Shown here: positions 36,760-45,680 of the stretch, piece by piece
How the letters are laid out: each line of letters begins with the position of its first letter
Position numbering within the stretch: the first letter of the stretch is position 1
NCBI GenBank assembly: GCA_046341775.1
Contig: JBKDQQ010000022.1
Span: 1 to 57,351 of the forward strand
Source: SXXH01 sp041165735
Lineage (GTDB): Bacteria; Planctomycetota; UBA1135; GCA-002686595
Direction of reading: 5' to 3'
Length of the DNA: 57,351 nt
Notes under the pieces: generated by a model
Told to the model about the DNA's origin: nothing
The model's database searches: none
What the model saw: only the letters and a program-made list of their open reading frames with translations
Translations under genes and position numbers: made by a program

Positions 36760-37476
36760 GTGGAGGCATGGGAGTGGCGGCCAGCCGAGGATCCGTTCGG
36801 CAGAGCCCCGGACCTCGCCTTGTGCATCGACGCCAGCGCTCGTCCCGCGTCCGCGGCGGCCTGGCGGGCGGGACGGCTGGTGGAAGTCGTGCTCGCCGCC
36901 GATCGCCAGCACGCCTCGGACCTGCTGCCGGCCTTGCAGCGCCTGGTCGAGGAACTCGGCGCCCGACCGCGCGACGCGCGCCTCGTCGTGGTCGGCACCG
37001 GACCAGGCAGCTACACCGGACTGCGCGTGGCGATCGCCACCGCCCTCGGGCTCGCCCGCGCGGCGCAGGCGACGGCGCTGGGGATCCCCTCCGGCGAGGC
37101 GCTGTGCCTCGAGCTGTGCGCCGAGGGCGAGTCGTGCACGCTGGCGCTCGATGCGCGCTCTGGCGGGACCACCCTGGCCACCTATCGGCGACGCGGCGCG
37201 GACGTGGAAGTCGTGCACCCGCCCGAGTGGGTGCCGATCGGCGCGGCGGCGCGGCGCCTCTCCGACGCGGAGCTGCTGCTCGTCGACGCGACCGTGCCGG
37301 ACCTGTGCGGCTTCGACGAGGGGCTGCGCGCGCGTTGCCGCGCCTCGCGTCCTCCGCGGGCGAGCCACCTCCTGCGTCTCGGACTCGCGCGTCGCGCGGC
37401 GGGCGCGCGGACGCCGCTCGACGAGCTCGCGCCGCTCTACCTGCGCGAGTTCGAGCCCACGGCCCGCAAGCGTTGA
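36760..37476 (+). CDS. tsaB: tRNA threonylcarbamoyladenosine biosynthesis protein TsaB
   Basis: Partner of TsaD in making the t6A modification of ANN-decoding tRNAs. It is an ASKHA-fold protein with the family block VVVGTGPGSYTGLRVAIATA. The N-terminal strand ALCIDASARPASAA replaces the usual ILAIDTS. The GTG at 36760 gives 238 residues, a normal length. A TTG at 36664 overlapping the glmM stop would add 32 residues, so the start is uncertain. The C terminus ends APLYLREFEPTARKR, as is usual for the family. Confidence 0.88.
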   Translation: MEAWEWRPAEDPFGRAPDLALCIDASARPASAAAWRAGRLVEVVLAADRQHASDLLPALQRLVEELGARPRDARLVVVGTGPGSYTGLRVAIATALGLARAAQATALGIPSGEALCLELCAEGESCTLALDARSGGTTLATYRRRGADVEVVHPPEWVPIGAAARRLSDAELLLVDATVPDLCGFDEGLRARCRASRPPRASHLLRLGLARRAAGARTPLDELAPLYLREFEPTARKR

Positions 37477-37501
37477 GGCGCCGGAACCTTCCCGGCGACG
37501 A

Positions 37502-37520
37502 GCCCGCGCGCGCCGCGGGC
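37502..37520 (+). terminator. GC hairpin after tsaB
   Basis: A 7-bp perfect stem GCCCGCG/CGCGGGC with a 5-base loop lies between the tsaB stop and the alr -10 hexamer. Confidence 0.45.
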
Positions 37521-37544
37521 ATGGAACCGCGCCGCGGCGCAAGC

Positions 37545-37550
37545 TAGTGT
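37545..37550 (+). promoter_or_regulatory. -10 hexamer of alr
   Basis: TAGTGT with a 7-base gap to the GTG start of alr. Confidence 0.45.
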
Positions 37551-37557
37551 CGCCGAG

Positions 37558-38760
37558 GTGAACGCACACCGTGTCTGGGCCGAGATCGATCTCGACGCCG
37601 TCACCAACAACCTCGCCGTCATCCGCCGCCGCGCCGGCCCCGGCACGCGCGTCATGTTCGTGGTCAAGGCCGACGCCTACGGCCATGGAGCGGTGGCCCT
37701 CGCCCACCACGCGCTGCGTTGCGGCATCGCGGCGCTGGGCGTCGGCAGCAGCGCCGAGGCGCTCGAGCTGCGCGCCTCGGGCGTGCGCGCGCCGATCCTC
37801 GTCCTGGGCACGATCATCGACGACGAGATGGACGAGTGCCTGCGCAACGACGTGCAGATGGCGCTGCACTCCTCGGACAGGCGCGCGAAGCTGCAGGAAC
37901 TCTCGCGCGCGCTCGGCCTGCGCGCGAAGCTGCACCTGAACATCGACACGGGCATGGGCCGCCTCGGCGTGCTGCCGCACCGCGCGCTGGAACTCCTGCG
38001 CGAGCTGCGCGCCAGCTCGCACCTCGAACTCGCGGGGGTGATGACCCATGTCAGCTCGGCCGACGGCGCCAACTCGGCCAGCACCCACGAGCAGCAACGC
38101 CTGTTCGAAGGCGTGCTGCGCGGCGCGCGCGAAGAGCGCTTGTTGCAAGGCTGGATCCACATGGCGAACAGCGCGGCGCTGTTCACCGACCTGCGACCGC
38201 GCTACGACACGGTGCGCCCCGGCATCAGCGCGTATGGCGTGATGCCTTGCCATATGCCCGGCAGCGACCTGCTGCGGCCGGCGATGTCCTTGCGCAGCCA
38301 GATCGTGTTCCTCAAGGACATCCCGCAAGGCTACGCGGTCGGCTACGGATCGACTTGGCGCGCGCCGCGCGCGACGCGCATCGCGACGCTGCCGGTGGGC
38401 TACAACGACGGCGTGCCGTGGCGCCTCGGCAACAAGGGCGAGGTGCTGGTGCGCGGCCGCCGCGCGCCGATCGTCGGCCGCGTGTCGATGGACTACACGA
38501 CGGTCGACGTGGGCCAGATCCCCGGCGCGCAGGTCGGCGACGTGGTCACGCTCGTCGGACGCGACGGCGCCGAGGCGATCAGCGCCGAGGAGGTCGCCGA
38601 ACAGGCGGGCACCATCGCGTACGAGGTCACCTGCCACGTGGGCAAGCGCGTCAAGCGCGTCTACGTCGGCGGCGTCGACGTGGAGCTCGCGCCCGCGCCG
38701 CCCGGCGCCTTGCCGCGGTCGACGGCCGCGCGCGCCGACGAGTTGCACGAAGCGCGCTGA
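37558..38760 (+). CDS. alr: Alanine racemase
   Basis: PLP enzyme producing D-alanine for peptidoglycan, 400 residues. The PLP lysine is K37 in FVVKADAYGHG. HLNIDTGMGRLG and MTHVSSAD follow, and the second catalytic base is Y263 in AVGYGSTW. GRVSMDYTTVDVG is in the C-terminal beta domain. The start is a GTG (VNAHRVWAEIDLDAVTNNLA) with TAGTGT 7 bases upstream. It lies after tsaB but appears to have its own promoter. Confidence 0.95.
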   Translation: MNAHRVWAEIDLDAVTNNLAVIRRRAGPGTRVMFVVKADAYGHGAVALAHHALRCGIAALGVGSSAEALELRASGVRAPILVLGTIIDDEMDECLRNDVQMALHSSDRRAKLQELSRALGLRAKLHLNIDTGMGRLGVLPHRALELLRELRASSHLELAGVMTHVSSADGANSASTHEQQRLFEGVLRGAREERLLQGWIHMANSAALFTDLRPRYDTVRPGISAYGVMPCHMPGSDLLRPAMSLRSQIVFLKDIPQGYAVGYGSTWRAPRATRIATLPVGYNDGVPWRLGNKGEVLVRGRRAPIVGRVSMDYTTVDVGQIPGAQVGDVVTLVGRDGAEAISAEEVAEQAGTIAYEVTCHVGKRVKRVYVGGVDVELAPAPPGALPRSTAARADELHEAR

Positions 38761-38854
38761 GGCCGGGGGCGGGACCGCCCGCCCGCGCGCACCACTCGGC
38801 GCCGGCGTCATCCGGGGTCGCGTCGCGACGAGTGCCAAGCACCGCGCGGAGTGC

Positions 38855-38860
38855 TAACTT
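38855..38860 (+). promoter_or_regulatory. -10 hexamer before the 20-codon leader ORF
   Basis: TAACTT with a 9-base gap to the ATG at 38870, the same spacing as for hisS and two other genes. Confidence 0.45.
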
Positions 38861-38869
38861 CGTGCGCGC

Positions 38870-38932
38870 ATGCACGCACGCCCGCGCGAGCCCCGACGCC
38901 TGGCGCCCCGCCCGGGGAGGGTGCTTCCGTGA
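38870..38932 (+). CDS. Possible 20-residue leader peptide overlapping the AsmA-like gene
   Basis: ATG at 38870 reads MHARPREPRRLAPRPGRVLP and stops at a TGA that overlaps the GTG start of the next gene. The product is Arg/Pro-rich. The ATG sits 9 bases after a TAACTT hexamer, so it would be the first codon of a leaderless transcript. Arg/Pro-rich stretches can slow ribosomes, so coupling or attenuation is conceivable. With only 20 codons, chance is a real alternative. Confidence 0.35.
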   Translation: MHARPREPRRLAPRPGRVLP

Positions 38933-41900
38933 ACGGGCTGCGCGGATTCCTGCGCGGCGCGCTGCGCTTGGGCGTGCGCGCGGGCTGGGTCGTGATCGCG
39001 CTCGCGACGGCCTTGTCGTTGTTCGAGGTGCTCGGGCTGTGGGCCTTCGCGGCGCGCAGCTGGCTGGCCGCCGAGCTGGGACGGCCGCGCGACGAAGTGC
39101 GCATCGACATGCTGCGCTTGTCGTGGCTGCGTCCGCGGCTCGAGTTCGAAGGCCTGTCCATCGGCCCCGAAGGCGCCGCCATCCGCGTCGAACGCGCCGT
39201 GCTCGACTTCGACCTCGTGGGCGCCGACGCGCCGCGTCTCGTGCGAGCGCGAGTCGAGGGCGGCGGGTTCGAGGCCTCGCGGCAACTGCTCGCGGCGTGG
39301 CAGTCGCTGGAGCCCGTGCGCGACGCGCAAGAGGGCCCGAGCCTCGCCGACATGGACCTCGCGCCCGGGCTGCTCCCGGAGATCGAGATCTCCGACCTCG
39401 ACATCGGACTGCGCTCGGAGACGCTGGGCCGCGTGCGGCTCGGCAAGCTGCACCTCGTGTTCTCCGCGGACGAGGATGGCCGACCGGTCGCGACCGGACG
39501 CCTCGATCCTTCGGCGATGGTCGGGGGCGGGCAGCGCGGCGCGGCGCTGCACCTGCGCGGCATGCGCGCCAAGGACGGGGCCTTCGAGCTGCGCGGAACG
39601 GCGCGCGAACTGCGCCTGCGCGCCGAGGAACTGCCCGAGGCGCAGCTCTTCGGCCCCGTGCGCGAGGCCAACCCGCAAGTGAGCCTGGACCTCGATCTCG
39701 AGGCGCGCATCCCGCTCGCCGCCGGCGAGGAGCCCAGCGCGCGGCTGGCGCTGCAGCTCTTCGGCGGTTCGCTGTCGTTGTTCGAGGGCGAGGAGACGCT
39801 GCGCGAGCTCGAACTGCGCCTGCAGGCGGACTGGCATCCGCGCACGGCGCAGGACTGGTTCTCGCTGGACGCGCTCGACCTGCAGGCGCGCTACTCGGGC
39901 TCGACCAGCCTCGGCGCCGTCAGGGGCGGCGCCGTGTGCGGCGCCTCCGCGGGCGACCAGCAGGCGGCGCTGTGGCTGGCGTCCGACGAGTTCCGGATCG
40001 GCGGACCGCTCAAGGACCTGCTCGCGCAGGACGCCTTCGCGCTGCGCCAATGGCACGCCTACGAGCCGCGCGGAACCGCGCGCTTGCGCGCCGCGTGGCG
40101 GCTCCCGCGGCCCGCGGCCGGCGCCGGCGCCACCGTCGACGCGGCGGCGCGCGCGCGACTCGACGCGTTGCTGCTGATGGAGGGTGGCACGGGCCTGTGC
40201 TTCCGCGGCTGGCCCGTGGCGCCGCTCAACGCGATGGTCGAGGGCTTCCCGCTCGACCTCCACGCGGTCAAGGGCGCCATCGTCGTGCACCACGACCGCG
40301 CCGATGCGCGTCCGCTGCGCGTCGGCGTGGCGGGCGTCGAGTGCTCGTCCAAGCACGCGCAAGGCGACGCGCCGGTGCAGGTGCGCGGCGATGTGCGCAG
40401 CCACCGCGCCGACGCCTCGCCCTTCGCCCCCGGACGCGGCATGGGCGAGTTCGACCTGCGGATCGACACCCCCGGCCTGCCCTTCGACGAAGCCACCATG
40501 GCGGCCATGCAGGGCGTGTCCGGCGCGGTCGACCCCGCGACCACCTGGATGCCCTTCGCCCCGCGCGGCGGACGCATCGCCACGCGCCTGAGGCTGGCCC
40601 GCACGGTGGACTTCGCCACCACCTCCGTCGAGGCCGACATGCGGCTCGAGGGCATCGCGGCGCGGTGGGAGGAATTGCCCGTCCCCATCGCCGCGGCGTC
40701 GGGCTCGCTGCGCTTCCTCTCGGACGGATTGGGGTCGCGCGGCCTGGACTTCGACATCGCGGCGCGCACCGAGGCCGGCAACGACCTGCGGGTGGAAGGC
40801 CGGCTGCAGACCCTGCGCGAGGATGGCGCGCGCGCCGCGCCGGAGACGGACGACTTGCTGCTGCTGCGCGTGGGCTCCTCCGCCTTGGCGCTCGGAGGCG
40901 CGGACGTGGGCGTGCTGCGCGCCGCCGTGCCGGAGGTCGAGGAGGCCTTCGCCGAGCTCGCGCCGCGCGGCTCGGTGGCCTTCGAATGGAATCGCCTGCG
41001 CGAAGGCCGCGGCGCGCCCGAGCTGACTCGCATGTCGCTCGCGCCGCGCGCGGACCTCGTCGTGCGCGCCGCCAGCTTCCCCATCGAGGCGCGCGCCATC
41101 GAAGGCGGGGCGCTCGTCGTGGTCGACGCCGCGGGGCGCGTGGCGACCAAGGCCGTTCCGCTCGTGGCGCGCGCCCAGGCCGACGCGCTCGCCGCGGTGG
41201 CGGTGCGCCTGCCGGAGCGCGCGGTCGAGGTGGTGGCGGCGGGCGCGGACGCCGGCGATCCCGAGCTCGCAGCCTGCCTGCGCGCCATCGCCGGCGCCGA
41301 CGGCCTGGGGCGGACTGTCAAGATCTCTGGACGAGCCGACGCGCGCGGATCGGCCGTGGTCGGCGGCGCCGCCTCCTTCGCCGTCGCGGCGCGCGGCGCG
41401 TCGCTGGCCGCGGGCCGACTGGCGCTGGACGGCCTGTCGGGCGAGGTGCGCCTCGAGGACGGCCGGCTCTCCGCCGAGGGCCTCGCGGCGCGCCTGGGGA
41501 CGGCGGCCGTGGACATCCGCTCCTTCGCGTGGGACCCGCGCGGCGACGGTCCGCTCGAGGCGCGCTTCTCCGCCGCGGACGTGCCGCTCGACCGCCGACA
41601 CCTGTCGATGCTCCTGGACGAGGGCAACTTGTCCAATTTGCTTGACACCCTCGAACTGGCCGGGGCCGTCTCGATCGAGGATGCGCGCCTGCGGCTCGCG
41701 ATGGGCGGCGCGGGCGGACTGGAGCTCTCCGGCACGGCGCGCCCGCGCAAGGTGGGCGTGCGGCTCGGCCTGCCGATCCGCGTCGACGACGCGCGCCTCG
41801 TGGTGGAGCGCCTGCACCACGGCCCCGACGGCTTGAAGGCCCTGGTGCGCGCCGAGGGGCTCTCCGGCGCGCTCGCGGACCGCGCGATCTCCGACACGCG

Positions 41901-42618
41901 CCTGGTGCTCACGTGGGTCGGGGACCAGCTCTCCATCGACGAGTGGGACGGACGGCTCGAGGGCGGCCGCCTGCGCGGCCTCGGCGGCGAGGGCCGCGGC
42001 GCCGCCGTGCTGGGACTGTCGATGCGCCCGCCCTCGCCGTTCCAGCTCGCCGTGCGGCTCGAGGGCGTCGAGGTGCCGGGCCTCTTGCGGGGGCTGTTCC
42101 CCGCGCGCATGGGCACGCGCGGCAAGTTCGACGCCGAGCTGGCCTTGTCAGGCGAACTTGACAGGTTGCTCTCGATCGAGGGCGACGGCCGCGTGCAGGT
42201 GTCCGACTCGCGCTTGTGGGCCGTGCCGGTGTTCCGCGAGCTGCTCGGCCAACTGGGGCTCGACGCCAGCGTCGTGTTCGAGAGCCTCGCCGCCAACCTG
42301 CGCATCGAGGACGGCAAGCTGCGCTGCTCGGACGCTTCGCTGCGCGCGCCGCTCTTGCAACTGTCCGGCGGCGGCGCGCTCGACTTCGACGGCGGACTCG
42401 ACTTCGAGCTGGGCCTGACCTACGGCCTGGTCGACCGCCTCGGCGCCGTGCGGCAGGCCCTGTACTGGTTGCAGAACAAGATCCTCTCCGTCACGATCTC
42501 GGGCGAGATGGCCCAGCCGGTCGTGCGCATCCAGAACCCGCTCGGGTCGCTCCTGCAGGAGGCGCCGCGTCGCCGCCTGCCGCTGCCCCCGCTGTCCCCC
42601 ATGCCGCCGAGGTTCTGA
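38929..42618 (+). CDS. AsmA-like large periplasmic protein
   Basis: A 1229-residue protein with one N-terminal membrane helix (GWVVIALATALSLFEVLGLW) and a very long beta-rich periplasmic part. The C-terminal ~200 residues resemble AsmA-type domains (ELALSGELDRLLSIEGDGRV, ELLGQLGLDASVVFESLAAN, SGGGALDFDGGLDFELGLTY, ILSVTISGEMAQPVVRIQNP). AsmA-family proteins form bridge-like grooves thought to carry phospholipid to the outer membrane. The GTG start has GGGGAGG 8 bases upstream and overlaps the stop of a short leader ORF. Three copies of the recurring dyad lie in its last 1.3 kb. manC follows after 3 bases. Confidence 0.75.
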   Translation: MNGLRGFLRGALRLGVRAGWVVIALATALSLFEVLGLWAFAARSWLAAELGRPRDEVRIDMLRLSWLRPRLEFEGLSIGPEGAAIRVERAVLDFDLVGADAPRLVRARVEGGGFEASRQLLAAWQSLEPVRDAQEGPSLADMDLAPGLLPEIEISDLDIGLRSETLGRVRLGKLHLVFSADEDGRPVATGRLDPSAMVGGGQRGAALHLRGMRAKDGAFELRGTARELRLRAEELPEAQLFGPVREANPQVSLDLDLEARIPLAAGEEPSARLALQLFGGSLSLFEGEETLRELELRLQADWHPRTAQDWFSLDALDLQARYSGSTSLGAVRGGAVCGASAGDQQAALWLASDEFRIGGPLKDLLAQDAFALRQWHAYEPRGTARLRAAWRLPRPAAGAGATVDAAARARLDALLLMEGGTGLCFRGWPVAPLNAMVEGFPLDLHAVKGAIVVHHDRADARPLRVGVAGVECSSKHAQGDAPVQVRGDVRSHRADASPFAPGRGMGEFDLRIDTPGLPFDEATMAAMQGVSGAVDPATTWMPFAPRGGRIATRLRLARTVDFATTSVEADMRLEGIAARWEELPVPIAAASGSLRFLSDGLGSRGLDFDIAARTEAGNDLRVEGRLQTLREDGARAAPETDDLLLLRVGSSALALGGADVGVLRAAVPEVEEAFAELAPRGSVAFEWNRLREGRGAPELTRMSLAPRADLVVRAASFPIEARAIEGGALVVVDAAGRVATKAVPLVARAQADALAAVAVRLPERAVEVVAAGADAGDPELAACLRAIAGADGLGRTVKISGRADARGSAVVGGAASFAVAARGASLAAGRLALDGLSGEVRLEDGRLSAEGLAARLGTAAVDIRSFAWDPRGDGPLEARFSAADVPLDRRHLSMLLDEGNLSNLLDTLELAGAVSIEDARLRLAMGGAGGLELSGTARPRKVGVRLGLPIRVDDARLVVERLHHGPDGLKALVRAEGLSGALADRAISDTRLVLTWVGDQLSIDEWDGRLEGGRLRGLGGEGRGAAVLGLSMRPPSPFQLAVRLEGVEVPGLLRGLFPARMGTRGKFDAELALSGELDRLLSIEGDGRVQVSDSRLWAVPVFRELLGQLGLDASVVFESLAANLRIEDGKLRCSDASLRAPLLQLSGGGALDFDGGLDFELGLTYGLVDRLGAVRQALYWLQNKILSVTISGEMAQPVVRIQNPLGSLLQEAPRRRLPLPPLSPMPPRF
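41316..41333. repeat. Dyad copy TGTCAA-GATCTC-TGGACG
   Basis: Inside the AsmA-like gene, over codons ACT GTC AAG ATC TCT GGA, where ACT and TCT are uncommon in this sequence. Confidence 0.45.
41630..41647. repeat. Dyad copy TGTCCA-ATTTGC-TTGACA
   Basis: Inside the AsmA-like gene, over TTG TCC AAT TTG CTT GAC ACC. AAT and CTT are uncommon here. Confidence 0.45.
42146..42163. repeat. Dyad copy TGTCAG-GCGAAC-TTGACA
   Basis: Inside the AsmA-like gene, over TTG TCA GGC GAA CTT GAC AGG. TCA, GAA, CTT and AGG are all unusual for this gene. Confidence 0.5.
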
Positions 42619-42621
42619 TCC

Positions 42622-43743
42622 ATGGCGAAGAGCCGCGCGCGCGCCAAGCCTGCGACCCGCGGGCGCGCGACATCCGCAGGTGGGCTGCCGCACGCCCACG
42701 CCGTGATCCTCGCCGGCGGTTCGGGCACGCGCTTCTGGCCCGCCAGCCGGCGACGCAAGCCCAAGCAGTTCCTCGCGGTCGGTTCCGACGCGCGCAGCCT
42801 GTTGCGCCAGGCGTGGGACCGGCTCGACGGAGTCGTGCCCGCCGAGCGCCGGGTCGTCGTGTGCGCCAAGGCCCACGCGGCGCTCGTGCGCGCCCAGTTG
42901 CCGGGACTGGCGCCGGCGAACCTCGTGCTCGAGCCCGCGGCGCGCAACACGCTGCCGGCGGTCGTCCTGGCGTTGCGCGGGATCGCCGCGCGCGATCCGC
43001 ACGCGGTGGCGTGCGTGCTGCCCTCCGACCACGCCATCGGCCCCGAGTCCGCCTTCCGCGCGTCGCTGCACGCTGCGTTGTGCCACGCCCAGGGCGACGA
43101 CGCGCTGGTCGTGTTCGGCGTGCCGCCCGACCATCCAGCCACGGGCTACGGTTGGATCGAGCTCGGCGATCCGACCGCCAAGCTCGGCGACGCGCGCTTC
43201 CACAAGGTGGCGCGCTTCGTCGAGAAGCCTCCCCTCGCGCTGGCGCGACGCTTCCTCGCCGGCGGACGCCATGCGTGGAACTCCGGCATGTTCGCCTTCG
43301 GAGTCGAGGCGTTCCTCGACGCGGTCCTCCGGCACGCGCCGCAGGTCGCGCGGGCCATCCCTTCGCCGCGCGCTTCGGCCGCCGCGTGGCGCGCGCTGCC
43401 CGCGCTGTCCGTCGACCACGGCGTGATGGAGCACCACGACGACGTCGTCGTCCTGCCCGTCGCATGGTCGTGGAACGACGTGGGCGCGTGGCCCGCGCTG
43501 GCGGCGCTGGTCGAGGCCGACGAGTCGGAGAACCGCGCTTCGGGCCGCGCGAAGCTCGTCGCCGAGGATGCGCGCGGCAACCTCGTGCACTCCGACGAGG
43601 ACGCGCTCGTGGCGCTCGTCGGCGTCGAGGATCTGGTCGTCGTGCGCTCGGGCAAATGCCTGCTCGTGTGCCGCAAGGACCGCGCGCAGGACGTGCGCCG
43701 CATCGTCGAGCGCCTCGCCAAAGAGGCGCCGGAGGAAGCGTGA
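42622..43743 (+). CDS. manC: Mannose-1-phosphate guanylyltransferase
   Basis: Makes GDP-mannose from mannose-1-phosphate and GTP. The 373 residues correspond to the nucleotidyltransferase domain without a fused isomerase. Visible are the signature loop ILAGGSGTRFWPASR, RKPKQFL, NLVLEPAARNTLPAV, VACVLPSDHAI, ATGYGWIELG, FVEKP, HAWNSGMFAFG and SVDHGVMEH. A GDP-mannose role in surface polysaccharide fits the neighbouring envelope gene. Its stop overlaps the ruvX start (GTGA). Confidence 0.88.
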   Translation: MAKSRARAKPATRGRATSAGGLPHAHAVILAGGSGTRFWPASRRRKPKQFLAVGSDARSLLRQAWDRLDGVVPAERRVVVCAKAHAALVRAQLPGLAPANLVLEPAARNTLPAVVLALRGIAARDPHAVACVLPSDHAIGPESAFRASLHAALCHAQGDDALVVFGVPPDHPATGYGWIELGDPTAKLGDARFHKVARFVEKPPLALARRFLAGGRHAWNSGMFAFGVEAFLDAVLRHAPQVARAIPSPRASAAAWRALPALSVDHGVMEHHDDVVVLPVAWSWNDVGAWPALAALVEADESENRASGRAKLVAEDARGNLVHSDEDALVALVGVEDLVVVRSGKCLLVCRKDRAQDVRRIVERLAKEAPEEA

Positions 43744-44177
43744 CTGCCACGCCGCGCGGCGCCGTGCTGGCCATCGACCACGGCGAGCGCCGCACCGGAC
43801 TCGCCATCGTCGATCCGCTGCGCATCGCCGCGCGCGCCCTCGAGGTCGTCGACTCCCCCGAGGATGCGCTCATGCGGCGCATCGCCGCGCTGTGCGAAGA
43901 GCGCGTGGTCGCCACCTTCCTCGTGGGCCTTCCGCTGGATGCGCAGGGCAGGGATGGCGGGCGCGCGGCCTCCGTGCGGGCCTTCGCCACCCGACTCGCG
44001 GCGCGCTTCCCCGCCGTGGAAGTCGTCTTCCACGACGAACGCCTCACATCGAAGGAGGCGGACCTGCGCCTCGTGGAGGCCGGCCACGCCGGACGCGCGC
44101 GCAAGGAACGACGCGACGCGTGGGCCGCGCTCGTGCTCCTGCAGGACTGGCTCGAGAGCGGCGAACCGCGCGCCTAG
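43740..44177 (+). CDS. ruvX: YqgF/RuvX-family RNase H-fold nuclease
   Basis: A 145-residue protein of the YqgF family, involved in pre-16S rRNA processing and described as a putative Holliday junction resolvase. The N-terminal motif is VLAIDHGERRTGLAIVD with the first catalytic Asp. VATFLVGLPLDAQGRDG and the HDERLTSKEA motif follow, and the C terminus is DAWAALVLLQDWL. The GTG start lies in the overlap with manC, with GGAGGA upstream. The stop overlaps that of the convergent hydrolase gene through a shared CTAG. Confidence 0.88.
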   Translation: MTATPRGAVLAIDHGERRTGLAIVDPLRIAARALEVVDSPEDALMRRIAALCEERVVATFLVGLPLDAQGRDGGRAASVRAFATRLAARFPAVEVVFHDERLTSKEADLRLVEAGHAGRARKERRDAWAALVLLQDWLESGEPRA

Positions 44178-45037
44178 GCGCAGTGCCTGGCGAGGAACTC
44201 CTCGAGCACCTGCGACAAGCGCGCGGCGCCGACGTCGTGCGCGGGCGCATGGCGGCCGGGGACGACCTCCACCGCGCCGAAGCACCCGCCGAGTCCCGCG
44301 GCCGGCGCCACGGGATCGTCGGCGCCCGCCACGCACAAGGTCGGCGGACCGCTGCGCGCCACGCGGCGCAGCGCCTCGGCCGCGGCGCGCGCCTCGCCGC
44401 AGGCGCGCAACGTGACGATGCCGTGGCAGGCTGCGTCTTCGCGCCACGCGGCCTGCTGCGCGGGATCGGAGGTCAGCTGGTCGGCGCTCCAACCCACGCG
44501 GCCTTCCGAGGAGGGCAGGACCTTCTTGAAGAGTCCGCCGAGGCCGCCGGGCTTCTTCGGTTCCTCGAAGCGCGGCTCGAGCAAGGGCGCGACGAGCGAC
44601 AACGCGGCCAGATCGCCGCCCTTCTCCAGCGCGAAGGCCGCGCACCAGTTGGCCCCGAGGCCGAAACCGACCAGCACCTTCGGCGCTTCGGGCAGGCGAT
44701 AGGCGAGGTGGTCCTGCACATCGGCCAGGTCGCGCAGGATCTCGCGCAGGCCGTTCGTGTGCCCGCGCGGCCCTTCGCTCTTGCCGTGGCCGCGCAGGTC
44801 GGGCAGCGCCACGGCCCAGCCTGCCGCCGCCAGCCGTCGCGCCAGGGCGAGGTAGCGCCCGCCATGCTCGCCCGCATCGTGGACGATCGTGACGACGCCC
44901 TTGGGCTCGCCCGCCGCAGCCACCTCGAGCACGTGCAAGAGGACCAGGCCCTTGGCGCTGTGGGACAGGCCGGCGGCGGCTTCGCCGCGCTCGTCGCTTT
45001 CGCGCAGCTCCAAGTACGTGACGGTCGTGTCGCTCAT
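44174..45037 (-). CDS. Alpha/beta-hydrolase-fold protein with nucleophile replaced
   Basis: A 287-residue protein resembling monoacylglycerol lipases. VVTIVHDAGEHGGRYLALAR (oxyanion side), WAVALPDLRGHGKSEGPRGH, the acid loop CVAGADDPVAP and the His segment GRHAPAHDV are all present. The nucleophile elbow reads VGFGLGANW, so the expected Ser is Gly126; the codon is GGC where AGC would give Ser. Hydrolase activity by the usual mechanism is therefore not expected. The ATG lies 7 bases after AATCCT on the minus strand. It is divergent from the RNase P RNA gene. Confidence 0.8.
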   Translation of the reverse strand: MSDTTVTYLELRESDERGEAAAGLSHSAKGLVLLHVLEVAAAGEPKGVVTIVHDAGEHGGRYLALARRLAAAGWAVALPDLRGHGKSEGPRGHTNGLREILRDLADVQDHLAYRLPEAPKVLVGFGLGANWCAAFALEKGGDLAALSLVAPLLEPRFEEPKKPGGLGGLFKKVLPSSEGRVGWSADQLTSDPAQQAAWREDAACHGIVTLRACGEARAAAEALRRVARSGPPTLCVAGADDPVAPAAGLGGCFGAVEVVPGRHAPAHDVGAARLSQVLEEFLARHCA

Positions 45038-45094
45038 GCGGTAGAGGATTCTCGAGCCCCCCGCCGCGCGCAAGGGTCGCGCGGTCGCATGTGC

Positions 45095-45100
45095 TAGGAT
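45095..45100 (+). promoter_or_regulatory. -10 hexamer of rnpB
   Basis: TAGGAT ends 8 bases before the predicted first base of the RNase P RNA. Because the RNA 5' end is set by its terminal helix, this pair calibrates hexamer-to-start distance for the window. Confidence 0.6.
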
Positions 45101-45108
45101 CGCCCCGC

Positions 45109-45482
45109 GATGCGAGTGGCCTGGGCGGCCGCTCCGGGGCCGCGAGGCGCCGGGGAGGAACGTCTGGACTCCACGGGTCAGGATGGTTGCCAACAGCAAC
45201 CGGCCGCGAGGCCAGGGAAAGTGCCACAGAAAACAAACCGCCGCGTTCGCGCGGCAAGGGTGAAACGGTGCGGTAAGAGCGCACCGCGGTTCCGGTGACG
45301 GAACTGGCAGGGCAAACCCCATCCGGAGAAAGACCAAATAGGGGGCGTTTCGCGGTGAGACCCGCACCCACAACGCCCCGGGTAGGTCGTTCGAGGCCGG
45401 CCGCGAGGTCGGTCCCAGAGAAATGGTCGCCGCCTCCCGCAAGGCGAGGGCACAGAATCCGGCGTACAGGGCCGCTCGCATC
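45109..45482 (+). ncRNA. rnpB: RNase P RNA (bacterial type A-like)
   Basis: Catalytic RNA of RNase P, about 374 nt. The terminal helix P1 pairs GATGCGAGTGGCC (45109-45121) with GGCCGCTCGCATC (45470-45482), with one G-U pair. Conserved segments appear in the right order: GAGGAACGTCTGGACTCC at 45155, GGGAAAGTGCCACAG, ACAGAAAACAAACCGCC at 45226, AAGGGTGAAACGGTGCGGTA with GAGCGCACCGC, GGGTAGGTCG, CAGAGAAATGG and ACAGAATCCGGCGTA near the 3' end. Two base changes in the 5' segment (ACGTCTGGA instead of AAGTCCGGG) are notable. No protein frame fits this stretch. Confidence 0.95.
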
Positions 45483-45549
45483 GCGCTCCCCGATTCAGCC
45501 CGCGCAACCACAAGCGGTTGTGTAATTGGGATGAACTACGCCGACGATC

Positions 45550-45579
45550 TTGACGATTTTCGCGGGGTTGCCTTAGGAT
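45550..45579 (+). promoter_or_regulatory. Sigma70-type promoter of the NUDIX gene
   Basis: TTGACG (45550-45555), an 18-base spacer and TAGGAT (45574-45579). This is the clearest two-box promoter in the window and supports TAGGAT as a housekeeping -10. The predicted leader is about 94 bases. Confidence 0.6.
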
Positions 45580-45680
45580 CCACCAACGGTACCCGTGGTG
45601 CGCCAAACACCGCCTGTACCCCCCCGATCCGCCGTCGGTCGACCGCACGACCAACCCAGACCGACGCGGGGGTCCCGCCC

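Noticed and set aside
45100..45500. Protein-coding frames across the rnpB locus
   Set aside because: The stretch folds and matches RNase P RNA segment by segment, and the frames have no protein-like features.
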